NCBI GenBank assembly: GCA_964017045.1
Contig: OZ024807.1
Span: 7,607,481-7,671,480, forward strand
Length of the DNA: 64,000 bases
From: Omphiscola glabra
Taxonomy: Eukaryota > Mollusca > Gastropoda > Lymnaeidae
Direction of reading: 5' to 3'
Position numbers and translations under genes: made by a program. Below, one piece after another: positions 49,284-61,490 of this stretch. The notes beneath the pieces are model-generated. The model did not search any database. It was not told the DNA's origin and saw only the letters and a program-made list of their open reading frames with translations. Every line of letters starts with the position of its first letter. Position 1 is the first letter of the stretch.

Positions 49284-49637
49284 GGAGATATATAATGGCT
49301 GAGAGACAAATGCAAATAATGAATTAATGTGTTTCAGCCAATTTGATTTTTTAAACTAAGTCCCATTTCTGCAAAAGCACAAAATTAGATTTATCCAATC
49401 AACACCTTTCTACGACTATTCGGAAATTTTTAAATTCTTAAACTGTGTAAAATAGGCACGATAAAAGATTAAATGAGCCGTCGGACTAATATGAGCGGCT
49501 CACCTTTGCGTTTGCACGGCTGGGTGGATATCAGTAGATGGTGATTAGAAGAACACAAAGGGGAGATTAGAGCAACGAAACTTACGTCTCCGGGTTGAAA
49601 CTAGATTCAACTTGATTTTTCTAGAAAATATCGAACT
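46431..49637. other. Intergenic DNA with microsatellites
   Basis: (TA)n tracts near 46735-46770 and 46826-46846, a GA tract near 47930-47972, and a TA/GA compound tract near 49242-49285. The reading frames here are short and unrecognised. Confidence 0.5.
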
Positions 49638-49830
49638 ATCTAGACCAGCAGTTCTCAACCTCTTGGTCGCGACACCTTTGGGGGTCGCCTAAGACCATCT
49701 AAAAACTCATATACTCTACAGTTATGCAGTAGAAACAAAAATAATTTTGTTCCTGGGGGTCGCCACAACATGACGGACTGTATTAAAGGGAGTCGCGGCA
49801 TTAGGAAGGTTGAGAACCACTGATCTAGAC
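49638..49830. mobile_element. hAT-Buster-type MITE 1, perfect target duplication
   Basis: The element is 49646-49822 (177 bp). Ends are CAGCAGTTCTCAACC and GGTTGAGAACCACTG. Perfect 8-bp flanks ATCTAGAC on both sides. Confidence 0.9.
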
Positions 49831-49842
49831 CAATTTTAGTAT

Positions 49843-50061
49843 ATCTAGACCAGCGGTTCTCAACCTGTGGGTTGCGACCCATTTTGGGGGTCGAAAGACC
49901 CTATCCAAGGGGTCTCTTAAGACCATCAGAAACACATATAGGCCTACATTAAAGCTAAGAATGGCACCGAAAGTAATTTTGTGGTTGGGGGACGCCACAA
50001 CATAAGTAACGGTATTAAAGGGTCGTGACATTAGAAAGGTTGAGAACCCACTGGTCTAGAT
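49843..50061. mobile_element. hAT-Buster-type MITE 2
   Basis: The element is 49851-50053 (203 bp). Ends are CAGCGGTTCTCAACC and GGTTGAGAACCCACTG. Flanks ATCTAGAC and GTCTAGAT agree at six of eight positions. It is about 20 bp from MITE 1 and related to it internally. Confidence 0.82.
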
Positions 50062-50346
50062 CAATCTAGACAAATTATAGCAATCTCGACCAGAGTAGAC
50101 CAGTATAGATAATCAACTAAATTTAAACAAACCAAGATCCCTTTAGACCAGTGGTTTTCAACATTTTTTGACGGATCTAAGTACCACTTTCCGAACAACG
50201 GAGACTTTTTTCGTGCAATTCTATGTAAATATCGTTAAATGCGAATATTGAAGGGTTACGCAGATCTTGATTGTAAGAAAAAACACATCCGTATCCGTGC
50301 TGTTATAATTAAATATACTCGTGTTTATTTTCCATAAATTGATAAA

Positions 50347-51260
50347 ATGACGTCCGCATTGTTTCTCTCGTTTATGTGCAAGACACAAATGGCAACGCAC
50401 CATCTCAAGGGGATAGTATTTTCACAAAAAAAATTGTCACTGACATTAAAAATGTCTTCTCCAGTCGTTCTGTCAGGTAACGACCGACAAAGCAAAATGT
50501 GTTCGATGATGTCACCAGAATCTGCAACACGAATGAAAAAAAACTACCTGGGCTTCACTAGCAACATCAGTGCTCTCATCTAATTGTAATGAAAATTCCT
50601 TGGCACTAGCGATTTTCTCCAGGACTTGTTGTATCAAGTCGTCGGCCATCTCGACACTTCTTCTTTGTATCGTGTTATCGGAGCACGGGACGTTCTTCAA
50701 AGCGCTAGCCATTTTGTCATCGAACATAATGGATACAAGTTCTATTGCCGAAGGAATCACCAGTTTTTCTACGATGGTATGGGCTTATTTTGCTTCGCCG
50801 CAAGTAAGGACAAAGCGAATGACGCTTGCAAATATTTATCAAATACACTTGTTGATTTTCTGAAACCAGCTTGCCACTTCAAAAATTCTTCTCTCTTTTT
50901 GGAAAAAAATACCAGCGATTTTCCATGTTCTTTGTGCTTTGTGTTCAAATGCCTTTGAAGATGAGCCGGCTTCATGCAATTATTCGAAAGGATTTCCATA
51001 CAGACCACGCAAACAGGTTGTTGTTGTCCTCCGTTATCGATTAAGTGAAAACCCCATTGCAAGTAGTCCTCACTGTATTTGCGAGTACATCGTTCCGTCT
51101 TTGGTTTTTTTTTGGTTGTTCCATCGGCGCACGTTTTTCTTCAATCGGCCGAATCGACGATGTCGGCGTAGAAAGGGTTGCCGGCTTTTTGACGCTTCCT
51201 TATGAACGGTCAGCAGATGCTGGTGAAGACCGAGTCAGAAATTTTTCCATCACTTCATCA
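50347..51260 (-). pseudogene. hAT transposase fragment
   Basis: An N-terminal part with BED finger at 51062-50769 and a middle part at 50760-50512 are still open; stops lie before the first and after the second. Similar in layout to the transposase at 13714-15552, but a different lineage by sequence. Confidence 0.8.
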
Positions 51261-51744
51261 CCAACTCAATACCGCTTGCCGTGATTCCAAAGAAACATAC
51301 ATTATTAGAAAGGGTGATAAATGAGACGACTTCCGGTTCACGACAGGCTGCAGTGCAAATCTCTCCACATTTTCTCATTTTTGGAATGTTTCTCTCAAAT
51401 TTTATTCCTGGATAGTTCGATATCTTTGTATATAAAAGTCTCCTGGACGTATGAATATAATTTATTTCGAAATTAACTAAGAATTGGTGGACTTATTCTG
51501 TGTTTTTCTATTCATCTTATTTAATATAAACAATAACAATCAACGCAATTAACACATACTTCCGGTTCATGAGTCGCTTGATATGCAGGAATGGAAGGCG
51601 AGGGAGAGGGGGAGAAGGGTTAACTTTGCCCGCATTTGACGCGAAAGACCATCGGTAAAATCTAAACATAACAGAAATTTCAATACAATGTTTTCCCTAT
51701 GACCTACGTTTACGTAAAAAAAAGAAAGTTCATGGTATTTTGCG

Positions 51745-51905
51745 CGCTCTTCAAGTACCACTGCCAGGACTTCGAAGTACCACTGCCAGGACTTCGAAGT
51801 ACCACTGCCAGGACTTCGAAGTACCGCTGCCAGGACCTCGAAGTACCGCTGCCAATGACTTCGAAGTACCACTGCCAGGACTTCGAAGTACCACCAGTGG
51901 TACGC
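51745..51905 (+). repeat. 23-bp repeat inside the hAT element, about 7 copies
   Basis: Unit near CTTCGAAGTACCACTGCCAG plus GAC. It lies next to the right inverted end, where hAT transposases often bind subterminal repeats. Confidence 0.88.
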
Positions 51906-52034
51906 GTACCACAGGTTGAAAAACACTGCTTTAGACCAATCTAGACTAAATTAAACAAAAACAGTCTGGTCTGAACAATATAGACCAATTTAAATCAATG
52001 TAGATCACTCAATATATACAATTCTAAACCAAAC

Positions 52035-52560
52035 AAGATATATCTAGATAAATCTATACAAATCTATACAAATCTATACACATCTATGCAAATCTATACA
52101 AATCTATACAAATCTATATAAATCTATAAAAATCTATAAAAATATATACAAATCTATACAAATCTATACAAATCTATACAAATCTATACAAATCTATACA
52201 AATCTATACAAATCTATACAAATCTTTACAAATCTATACAAATCTATACAAATCTATACAAATCTATACAAATCTATACAAATCTATACAAATCTATACA
52301 AATCAATACAAATCTATACAAATCTATACAAATCAATACAAATCTATACAAATCTATACAAATCAATAGAAATCTATACAAATCTATACAAATCAATACA
52401 AATCTATACAAATCTATACAAATCTATACAAATCAATACAAATCAATACAAATCTATACAAATCAATACAAATCAATACAAATCAATACAAATCAATACA
52501 AATCAATACAAATCTATACAAATCAATACAAATCAATACAAATCAATACCGATGTAGACC
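52035..52560 (+). repeat. 10-bp satellite (AATCTATACA)n, about 50 copies
   Basis: Near-perfect 10-bp array with an AATCAATACA variant more common towards the right. Diverged units of the AATCTAGACC type extend to the left (51937-52034 and between the hAT elements from about 49630). Confidence 0.93.
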
Positions 52561-54760
52561 AATCAATACCATTCTTGATTTTTTTTTTATTTAAAAATTA
52601 ATTTATTTTGGAAAAAAATGTTTGACAATTTGTAAAAAAAAATATTTTTTTATGTTTTTTGGTCTTATAATTTTTTGTTAAACATTAATTTTTAACCAAT
52701 TTAAAATTGTATATATTTACATATATACTTTTTAAAAATAATTAATTACGAACTTCAATAACATTTTCATTACAACACTGTAAAATTTCATCAAAAATAA
52801 ATTATAATTAAATTAGTGTTATATTCGTTTGATTTTAAATAATTTAATCAATTTGCATAATATATCACAGCGAAACTGAAGTTGACTTTCGACATTAACA
52901 TAGTGTGACCTCCACCACCCACCCACATACCCACCCGACCCAATCTTCTCCGATACCGCAATTGTTCAGCATTTCATAGAGACTTTAACTGAGATATCAC
53001 TTCGTAATACACTTCAAAGGGGCTTTTGACTATGACTACACCTTGTAATACATTTCATATAAGATCTGATTATGCCATGACATCGCACTACATGTCATAG
53101 AGGATCTGACTACGTCATGACTTCGCACCACGTGTCATAGAGGCTCTGACTATGCCATGATCTCGCACTACGTGTCATAGAGGCTCTGACTATGTCATGC
53201 CTTCGCACTACTTGTCAAGGAGTCTATGACTATGTCATCACCTGACGGAATGAGCCCTAACGGTGAACAAAGTCGATCACAGCCGCCGATCCTGCCCATT
53301 GTTTGATTAAACTCCCGCGTCACGCAATGATCGATGATCCCACATAAAATTTAATGGGGCTTAAAAAGAACAGAAAAAAAACTCAAAAAATAAAAAAAAA
53401 AAAATAATAAAATTACTGATGGCGTTAAAAACTGAGACAGACTTGTATACTTTTTTCTTTAATGATCAACGAAAACAAACCCATGTCTTCTTAGACATGG
53501 ATAACTCATAAATTATTTAAAATAGAGGTATGTTCTTAAATCCATTATTGTGTGTGGTTAAAAAATCGTATATTTCCGGTGTTGGAAAATTTATTTTTTA
53601 AACATCTTGTAGAACTGTCATATGTTGAGTTTTGTGTTTAGCTTTACACAAAAATATTATTAAATTTTTTTTTCATGTTTTTATTTTCCTTGTTTTTTGT
53701 TTTTGTTTTTTTTTTTGTTCAATGGAATACGATGAGTCGATTATTCGGTCACGTGATAAGCGTAAGTACGAGTAAGACTTCCGGTAGGCTGTCTGCAACA
53801 CACCAGTCGCTCACAAATTTTTCTTCAAACAACTTTCTTCCTTTAATCACAACTGAATTATAATTATTGTCACATTTAATGAATGTCATTTAAAGAAACG
53901 CGTGTATTCAAGAATATTTTGAAAAAGTAAAATTTTTAATTAACACTGGGGGAAGCGCTGATGGAGACAAGCGTTTTGCTTTAGAATTAATGATAATGGC
54001 AATGGCTGATCATCTGTTATCTGTTGTTATGTGTTGTTATGTGTAGCAGAAAGCCTACCAATGGCTGGTACGTATCACGTGACAAAACAAGGAAGTGACT
54101 CATAGTAGTCCATTGCAGTATGAAAATCTATAAATAAGTATATAGCGCATACATAGTTTGTTTTGATCATTATAATTTATTTTTGGCGTACGTTCTTAAG
54201 TTAAAAACTATTTAACACCATAACGCCTAGAAGACTCCAGATCTTGCAGGGCTGACTGCCCAAAATCAGTGTTAACAATATAGGAAGAGAAGGGCTTCGG
54301 AAAAAAAAAGGGCGGGGGGGGGGTCTGGGGGCGGCTTTTTTACATTAAATAGTGGGGTGGCATATTCGGACAACGCAGACATTTTAGATAGGGCGTTTTG
54401 GGGGGGGGGGGCGGGGCGCGAGGAGGGCGGAAGTGCGGCAAAGATCTTGGCCCACCCAGGCGGCATTATTTGTAGATTAGCAACTGATTATTTTTGCGCC
54501 TTGCGAAGGTTAACGCAAAAGTTTTCCTTTTTTTTCTGATTAGATGACGTAATCTAGTGTAACATCACCGGGTTGTCTGGGTTTGTCGGGGAGCGGGAGG
54601 CGGTTCATCTCCAGCTCATTACGCTGTGTGTTTCTTGCTTCGATACGCTTGGCTTTGAAGCTATTCATTCCTCGGTATGTAACAGCATTCAATTGATAAA
54701 AATATGTTTTGAAACTAATGTGTCTATCTTTCTAGAATTTTTATATCTTTTAAATTCGAT
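52561..54760. other. Intergenic DNA with a 40-bp repeat
   Basis: Near 53050-53230 there is a degenerate tandem repeat of about 40 bp (TGTCATAGAGGCTCTGACTA type), 4-5 copies. Near 54300-54425 there are long G-rich runs. No gene recognised. Confidence 0.5.
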
Positions 54761-54764
54761 TTTT

Positions 54765-54965
54765 CTTTGTGGCTGTCTGGGTGGCAAAATTGTCGGAAGG
54801 CTAACTTGGCCGACTTTCCGTCAAGCTGTCGAGCTGAAACTTGGCTCATTGATTCGTTGTCGATGTCAACACATTCTTACAAATTTTCGGCCCCACTCCC
54901 CTATCTTAATTTCCCCTCCCCCCCCCCCCCCCCCCCGGAAATTAGTTTTTCTTGTATTTCAATTG
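54765..54965 (+). repeat. Dispersed repeat with GCTGAAACTTGGC core, plus orientation
   Basis: Related to the copies near 955-1115 (minus) and 57355-57515. It contains CCGTCAAGCTGTCGAGCTGA and ends in a long C run (54911-54935). Confidence 0.55.
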
Positions 54966-57350
54966 AAACATAAAGGAAAATTTCCGATAACTTTGCTAAA
55001 TAAGATTCTTAAAGAAAAATATATGGCAAGTGCATTTATTGTGTAATAATTTATTTTGCTTTTCTGAAATAGTAGGTGAAATATATATGCCTCGTAAAAG
55101 TGGGTGGGTACTTAGAATATTGTTATAGTTCAGGGGCGTGGAAAAAAAAACTGTGCGGTTGCAAGCCATGGCAGTGTTAGCACTAATGGCGATTCTTATA
55201 AAAGTGCGTTGCCTCTATGCATGTTTCGTTAAAATTTCAGCCCCATCCCGAATTCTCGATATTACATTTCATAAAGAATTTATACGAAAAACTTTGTTTT
55301 AGGGGTTGATTAACCTTTTAATTATACTGGCATGTTGTTTTTAATGACGTAACAAAGAGAAATGTTAATTTTCGTGACTTATTGATTAAAGCATGTTTAT
55401 AAAGATGCTTATTTTTCTTCTCAAAATAAAATGTATAGTTTGTTTTGTATGTGTTAGGGACTTAGTAAAAATAACTTTGTATGGAAAAGATTGGAACGCG
55501 AGTCATTGTTTAACAGTTACTGGTTAAGAGAACGTATTCCGGTCTTCATTAGTAAATAAACATGATGGTTATACAAGACCAATTCCTTTTACAAACGGAT
55601 TGATGGAACGCACGTTAAATATAGGGATCCAATGATATAACAAATTTTAAAAATACTGATTATATGATGCAGCATGTGTTAAATATAATGATTATATGAT
55701 GAAGCATATGTTAAATATACTGATAATATGATAAAAAATCAAGAACGTGCATTTTTATGCTTTTTGACTTCCAGACCTGTAAATGACAAATGACAAGAAA
55801 CACAAAGCATTGAAAATGATTCGGTGTGTTCTCTCAAATAAGTTTATATTAAGCTTTTAATGTGAGCCTTCTATGTTAAATTTCTTGACGTAACACTTGC
55901 AGGATGAGACGCTAAACATATATTTATGCATTATTAAAATAAATCAATTGTTATTTCTCAATAAGGCTAAAAAAAACTTCATAAAATATTACATTGATGT
56001 TAAGTATTTGATTATGTTTAAATTTTCTTTAACTAAATTTTTTGTTTTTTTGTTACACTTTTGAAATAGTTATGGAGCTGTCGAATGGACCTGTTGAATC
56101 TTATAAGAATTTGCTTTTATGCTATGTCAATTCATCTTGCAGTTTAAAAAAAATGAATTTTACATAATACATAACAAATAGATTGTTCTCATATTGGTCG
56201 GTAATGAGGGTTCATGAGTATTTGAAACTCGCGCTCCTTGTTAACAAATACATTTTTGCCTTGGCAACAGTCCTAATTAATTCATGATAGAATTCTTAAA
56301 TTGTATACATTTAGAAATAATGCAGAAATTGAAATTTAAAAAAACTGCAATATGTTATCGCTTTTGTTTCCATTTCCACACATTTGACTAAGTTTTGCGT
56401 GAACAAACAAAGTAAAAAATTAAAGTGGAGCAACAAATGAGGAGTCCAGTTGCAAAAGCTGCTAAATAACATCTGGTTGATTTTAAGAAAAAAAAAGTTT
56501 GTTTTTTTAAATTTAATTCATATAGCAAATATAGCATTTAAAGATGTTAATGGTGACATTTTAGACGTAAGTGAAGCTTTGGATTCATTACAAACATAAA
56601 CTACTCTAGATGGACACTTACAAATCAAGGCAAAATAGTCGCCCTCCCACACCTCCTTTTTTTAAAAGTGACTAAGCAGATTTTGCACATGACGTCTTGA
56701 AATACTGTTACTTGAAATTAAGTTGTGAAATTCACTTTAGTTTTTAAAGAAAGTTTATGACAAATAAATGTTTTTCAAGGGTGACAATCGCTTCCGTTTT
56801 TTTACACGTTCTTGTCGATAGTAATAAGGATTTTTGTGAAAAGTTTTGATTTTATTTTTGTAATGCAAGTCTAATATTTCTTTTATTAAAATAAAACATT
56901 ACTCAAATAACCCTTAAATTTGTCAATAACATTCATTTATTACGTTACGTATTGAAGTAGACAAAAGCTATTAATTTTAAAATTTAAAAGAAATATATAT
57001 AAAACAGCAGATGATATTCTAAAATAATCAGAAGGTCAATTTGCAAAAGTCGTTTATTTTGATTTACACAAAGCTGTAGTCTACTTGAACTCTGTTCCTA
57101 CGCAAAATCAGTATGTAGGATTTGATGTGCCCTCTAATTAAGTAACGTGAAGTCTAATTTTCCACTGCAAATGTCCCCCACTCATTTCTTTATCTAAATA
57201 ATGTTTAGATATAATTTTAATGCCCGTTGAATTAGTGTGTTAATAATATTTTAAAAGACCTTATATTTGTTTGTTATATGACAATAAATACATAAGGTAC
57301 TTTAATATTTTTTTAATCCATAATATTAACTTCTCTATTGTTCATGGGTG
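54966..57350. other. AT-rich intergenic DNA
   Basis: About 2.4 kb of AT-rich sequence, including a short repeat of the TTAAATATACTGATTATATG type near 55650-55735. I see no gene or clear element. Confidence 0.45.
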
Positions 57351-57354
57351 GCTG

Positions 57355-57515
57355 GCAAAACCCTCGGGCCGCTAATTGACACACATCCCGTCAAGCTATA
57401 GAGCTGAAACTTGGCACATGGACTCGTTGCCGATGACGGCACTTTCTAGCAAATAGCGCCACCCGCAACTCCAACGCTCGAAAATAAGTTTTTCCTGGTT
57501 TTTTTTTTTGGGAAC
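57355..57515 (+). repeat. Dispersed repeat with GCTGAAACTTGGCACA core, plus orientation
   Basis: Contains CCGTCAAGCTATAGAGCTGA, then AACTTGGCACATGGACTCGT. It aligns with the copy at 54765-54965. Confidence 0.55.
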
Positions 57516-57839
57516 AAGTGTCAAATATTCCGTTGTCTAAGGTCTCATGTCGCATGTCAAATATCTCGCCTGGTCTATTGCCTCCAACTTCACAACGACT
57601 CTCTCTCTCCCTCTCTCTTGAGTAAGAACAACAACTCCCATTGTACACAACACCGTGCTTTATTATATACGATAATTAAATCACATGACTCCTTGACATC
57701 AGGATAATGTTACAACACTTATAGTTGCGATGCAGAGAATAGAAATACACAGGCAACAAGCCCTACAAGGAATCCCATCCATCAAATAATATCCTCTCTG
57801 ACGTCCGCTATGCCAAACACTATCTCATTCTGACCATCT

Positions 57840-58085
57840 CTCTAGCTCAGGCCCACACAACTCAAAATGTAAGGCGGGCCGTAATACTGTATGAAAAACG
57901 TGTGCGGGACAAAAGAAAATAGGACAGGACTTGTGCGTGCCATAAAAAATGGGATAAGGAGGGAAGCTATTAAGAAAATAATCAGAATAAAGAAATATTT
58001 CGTTCCTTCGCGGGCTGCAAAGCGGGTGCTGGCGGGCCACATGCGGCCCACGGGCCGTATGTTGTGCAGGCCTCCCGCTCTAGCG
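57840..58085. mobile_element. hAT-type MITE rich in GGCCCGC words
   Basis: The element is about 57848-58077. The left end is CAGGCCCACACAAC and the right end, read inwards, includes AGGCCTGCACAAC. Flanks CTCTAGCT and CTCTAGCG agree at seven of eight positions with central TA. The exact right end is uncertain by a few bases. Confidence 0.55.
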
Positions 58086-59859
58086 CCCTAGTTTCCTCTC
58101 GATCATTCTGAAGCTCAAAGTCTTTGTCTCCCCTTTCATCACCTAGAATTCACGCATCCGTCCATTTCTTTAAACAGTTCACACTCGTTCACATAACCCC
58201 ATTGTCACAACATCACAACACACACGGCATCGCTGATTCCATGACCATGACAACAAGAAGGACAATTCTGATAACTGCGCCAAATGAGATTCTTAAATTG
58301 GCATTTCTTTTCAATTATTTTCAACATTTTTCCATTTCTTTCTCAATTTATAATGTTTCTACTCGTCTTTCCAGGAGAAAGAGAGAATGGTAGAGACTTT
58401 CTCTCTTTCCTATAGTTAAGTTACGCACCAAAAGCACTTGCGATATTTATTTTTTGGATAAGATTCTCTCTTTCTCTCACTCTCTCTCGCTCTCTCTCTC
58501 TCTCTGTCTCTATTGTCAAGTTCTTTGCTCTTTGTCTACCAGAGACTACCTAGTAACTCCAATGTTGTTTTTTGCTTGAATTTTAAATCGACCTTCTTAT
58601 CTTCAACAATATTTCAATTAAAAGCGGCCAGCATGTTTACAAACCACCATTTTATGACTTTGCTTGCATGATGATGCCATTCATAGTGTTAATCAAGTCT
58701 AAGCATGAATTAAACGTTGAGTTTGAATAATATTCCACGTCAATGACTTTTTATTGATCATAGGCCGTTTTCTGGCATTTTGATTCAGAGAGTTTCTGCA
58801 CTGTTGTTTAGGGTTGACGTCATCAAATATGCGATCCAGAGTTATCGCGTTATGATGGAGGTGTTTATCATAGCAACGGGGGAGGCCGCGTCGATAGAGC
58901 TCAACATATTACCGTTAGGGAATCGTTTGTTATCGTGAACAGCCATAAGATATCAGAGCTGTTGCTCTCAAATGGATTAATGATACAGATGTGTTTTGTT
59001 TCTGAAAAAGTAAACATGTTTGTCATTATTATACTGGCGTGCAGCGAATTTACGGGGGAAAAAATAATTTACAGTGAGAATTTTAAAAAATATTTCATAA
59101 CTCATGCAAATTCTTTACTTGTAGACTACAGTAATCGTTATTTGAGATAGGAAAAACTTACTAGCGCCGGGTGGTGGGGTGATTGGTGGACCGCTCCGGG
59201 TGGCAAATTTTTGGTGGCTATTATATCAAGTGACGACATTTTCGGTCAGTAGCTGCGCCATTGGGAGAGCCGATCCTTGATTTTGTAGGATAACATAATA
59301 GTCTAGAAAGACGAGACATAAAGTAAAATAAGAGATTAAATTTCAATACACATTATAGCGGTAGCGAACACTGTACTGTGGAATCCTGCTCATTGCACGG
59401 GGACACAACCACAGCAGCCTTTACACCGGCTGATGTGGTCATCGTTGGTGATGTCAAATATGCACGATACAGGATGCGCTGCTTCAAAGAGTATCACATC
59501 ACGAGAAGTTCTGCTTGTTGGCTCAGAGGATATCCCTTAGTGGGCATCAGTGGTGATCTGTAGGTTAATCTGGTCCAAATAAGGATGTCTCTAACAGTTT
59601 GACAATTATTTGAGTGTATTCGGAAAGGGTGTTGTTATAAGGGATGACGTATTTTGAGACGCTTTGCCCGCCTTCCACGTGCATGACCTCTTTCAAGTCG
59701 GTCCTGTGTTGGGGCGGCTAGAAAAAAATATCCCTTTGTTGATACTTTTGTTTACTATCGTCCGTTTCTGTGGAACAGGATCGAACGATCTAGAGAATGC
59801 GAGAAGCAGTAAGACTGCGTATTCCTTTTTCCAGAATGATCATCTGAAACTGAGTATAA
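58086..59859. other. Intergenic DNA
   Basis: Contains a CT-rich microsatellite near 58465-58515. Short open frames only; the 61-codon frame at 59378-59563 is unrecognised. Confidence 0.45.
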
Positions 59860-60235
59860 AAGGGATAAGAATAAATGACGGGAGAGATTTTCCTTTCCTT
59901 GATTACGAGGCATGCTATGTGTCATTATACTTTGTTGTGTGTAGAGATTTTTATTTCCTCGTACAATTTTGTGCTCATTGTATTTTTATATACAGTACCG
60001 GTACCAGCAAATCTGTAAGTTTATAATTTTCATCATATTTTCTCTTGCTGTTATTATTTAATTAAAGTTAACAAATTAAACAAGTTATTAATTGTAATTA
60101 GCTCTGGCCTTAATTGTCATTTTATTTATTATTTTTAAACTTTGGTATCGTCCTTTATTATGGACTGTTTTTAGAACGAGCCCTAGACAAAACAACAGAG
60201 ATTAAATTCTCCATCTATAACAGTCCGTAATAGTG
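59860..60235 (-). mobile_element. Dispersed repeat, copy 2 of an inverted pair
   Basis: Reverse-complement relative of 46060-46430, close to 90% alike by eye over most of its length. The two copies face each other about 13.4 kb apart. Confidence 0.75.
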
Positions 60236-60928
60236 TGTTAATGAATCCCTATTGAAGTTGAGACGCATATGAATGCATCAAAACACTAGAGGCAGGGGAT
60301 TGAGGAGTTAATGGTGGAATAATGAGTGCTGGGTGGTCGAGAGGTTTATATTGGGTCAATCGAAAGCTTGTGGACTGGAGCTCAATCCACGGCAAAAAGC
60401 TTATGGACAAGCAAAAATCATCAACAGCAACTCGGGTGGATGGGACTCGTTTTATTTGGATGGCAAGTAATGGAAGAGAGGGCATACCCTAAATTCCAAC
60501 CCGAAGATGTAGTCCCGGAGGCGGTATGGCATTGACACAATTAAAAATTGCGACAACTCCTGTGATAAAGGACACTGTGAAACACTTAATGAGCACTGCC
60601 GGTCATCTACTGCACCCTTGTCTATATCCAGATGTCTTAACTAACTCTTCCCATTGGATGTAATAGGCAAGGACGAGAGAGTGAGGCTGACGAACTAAGC
60701 CACTCTCCTTCACTTCAAACAAAATACCGCTCAAATCAAGTCGAATATTGCCTTGGTCATCTTCGCGGGCGAAGAAATAAGGATAACAATAATAGTAATA
60801 ATAAAACTAACGGAAGATTACTATGATATTTCATTGCTAGATCTGTAAATACACCTAAAAGCGGCAGCTTTGAGCCTCCGGAGACTGTTATATAAACTAT
60901 ACACTTTGTGAAATAAACACGACTACTA
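60236..60928. other. Intergenic DNA with possible LINE-tail remnant
   Basis: Near 60690-60805 a stretch ends in an (AATAATAGT)n-like tail, which suggests the 3' end of a retroelement, but I could not identify it. Confidence 0.3.
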
Positions 60929-61123
60929 CTAGCAATAAACACCACTAAAAAACAGTATGCACTTTAACATTTCAAGTTCATGAACAACATCGAACCAAGC
61001 TTCCTGCTTGCATGCTTTCAGCACAGATTTAGGAACAGTAAGAGTTAGATAGACGTTAAACAAAGTAGATAAAGTGGACAAGATAAGAAAATTTAAAATG
61101 ACTCCCTTGGAATTCGGTGCCAT
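60929..61123 (-). other. Possible first coding exon of an unrecognised gene
   Basis: An open frame starting MAPNSKG and containing a hydrophobic stretch (GVILNFLILSTLSTLFNVYL). A perfect ETS/GABP-type word, CCGGAAGT, lies about 20 nt upstream of the ATG, as in many housekeeping promoters. No family recognised and no downstream exons found, so this may equally be chance or part of a mobile element. Confidence 0.25.
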
Positions 61124-61259
61124 TGTTTGGTTGGAATGTACTTCCGGTTACTATTGTTTTGGCTGAACAGTTTGTTTATCGCCACGACGATTATACGAGA
61201 AAATGAACAACTAGTTTTTTTTATTTTCAGAAGTTTTTTTTTTTTTCAAGTCATGTGTC

Positions 61260-61490
61260 AGATTGATGTTTTCATAAATGTTTTAAAATTATTGATATTT
61301 TCATAAATGTTTTAAAATTATTGATATTTTCATAAATGTTTTAAAATTATTGATATTTTCATAAATGTTTTAAAATTATTGATATTTTCATAAATGTTTT
61401 AAAATTATTGATATTTTCATAAATGTTTTAAAATTATTGATATTTTCATAAATGTTTTAAAATTATTGATGTTTTCAAATATGTTTTAAA
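61260..61490. repeat. 29-bp tandem repeat, about 8 copies
   Basis: Unit GATATTTTCATAAATGTTTT plus AAAATTATT, nearly perfect except at the edges. Confidence 0.93.

Larger units (their letters stand above)
50151..51936 (-). mobile_element. Second hAT-Buster element, internally deleted, perfect target duplication
   Basis: The element is 50159-51928 (1,770 bp), with ends CAGTGGTTTTCAAC and GTTGAAAAACACTG and perfect 8-bp flanks CTTTAGAC. On the minus strand it has a BED zinc finger (CVVCMEI, then QRHLNTKH) near 50930-51020 and a DESTDVAS motif near 50555-50580. The catalytic core breaks off soon after and the C-terminal dimerisation part is absent, so it is a deletion derivative. A 23-bp tandem repeat fills the right subterminal region. 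Confidence 0.9.

Noticed and set aside
54272..54540. G-rich stretch as a CpG-island promoter
   Set aside because: It is mostly homopolymer G rather than CpG-dense, and no gene start follows.
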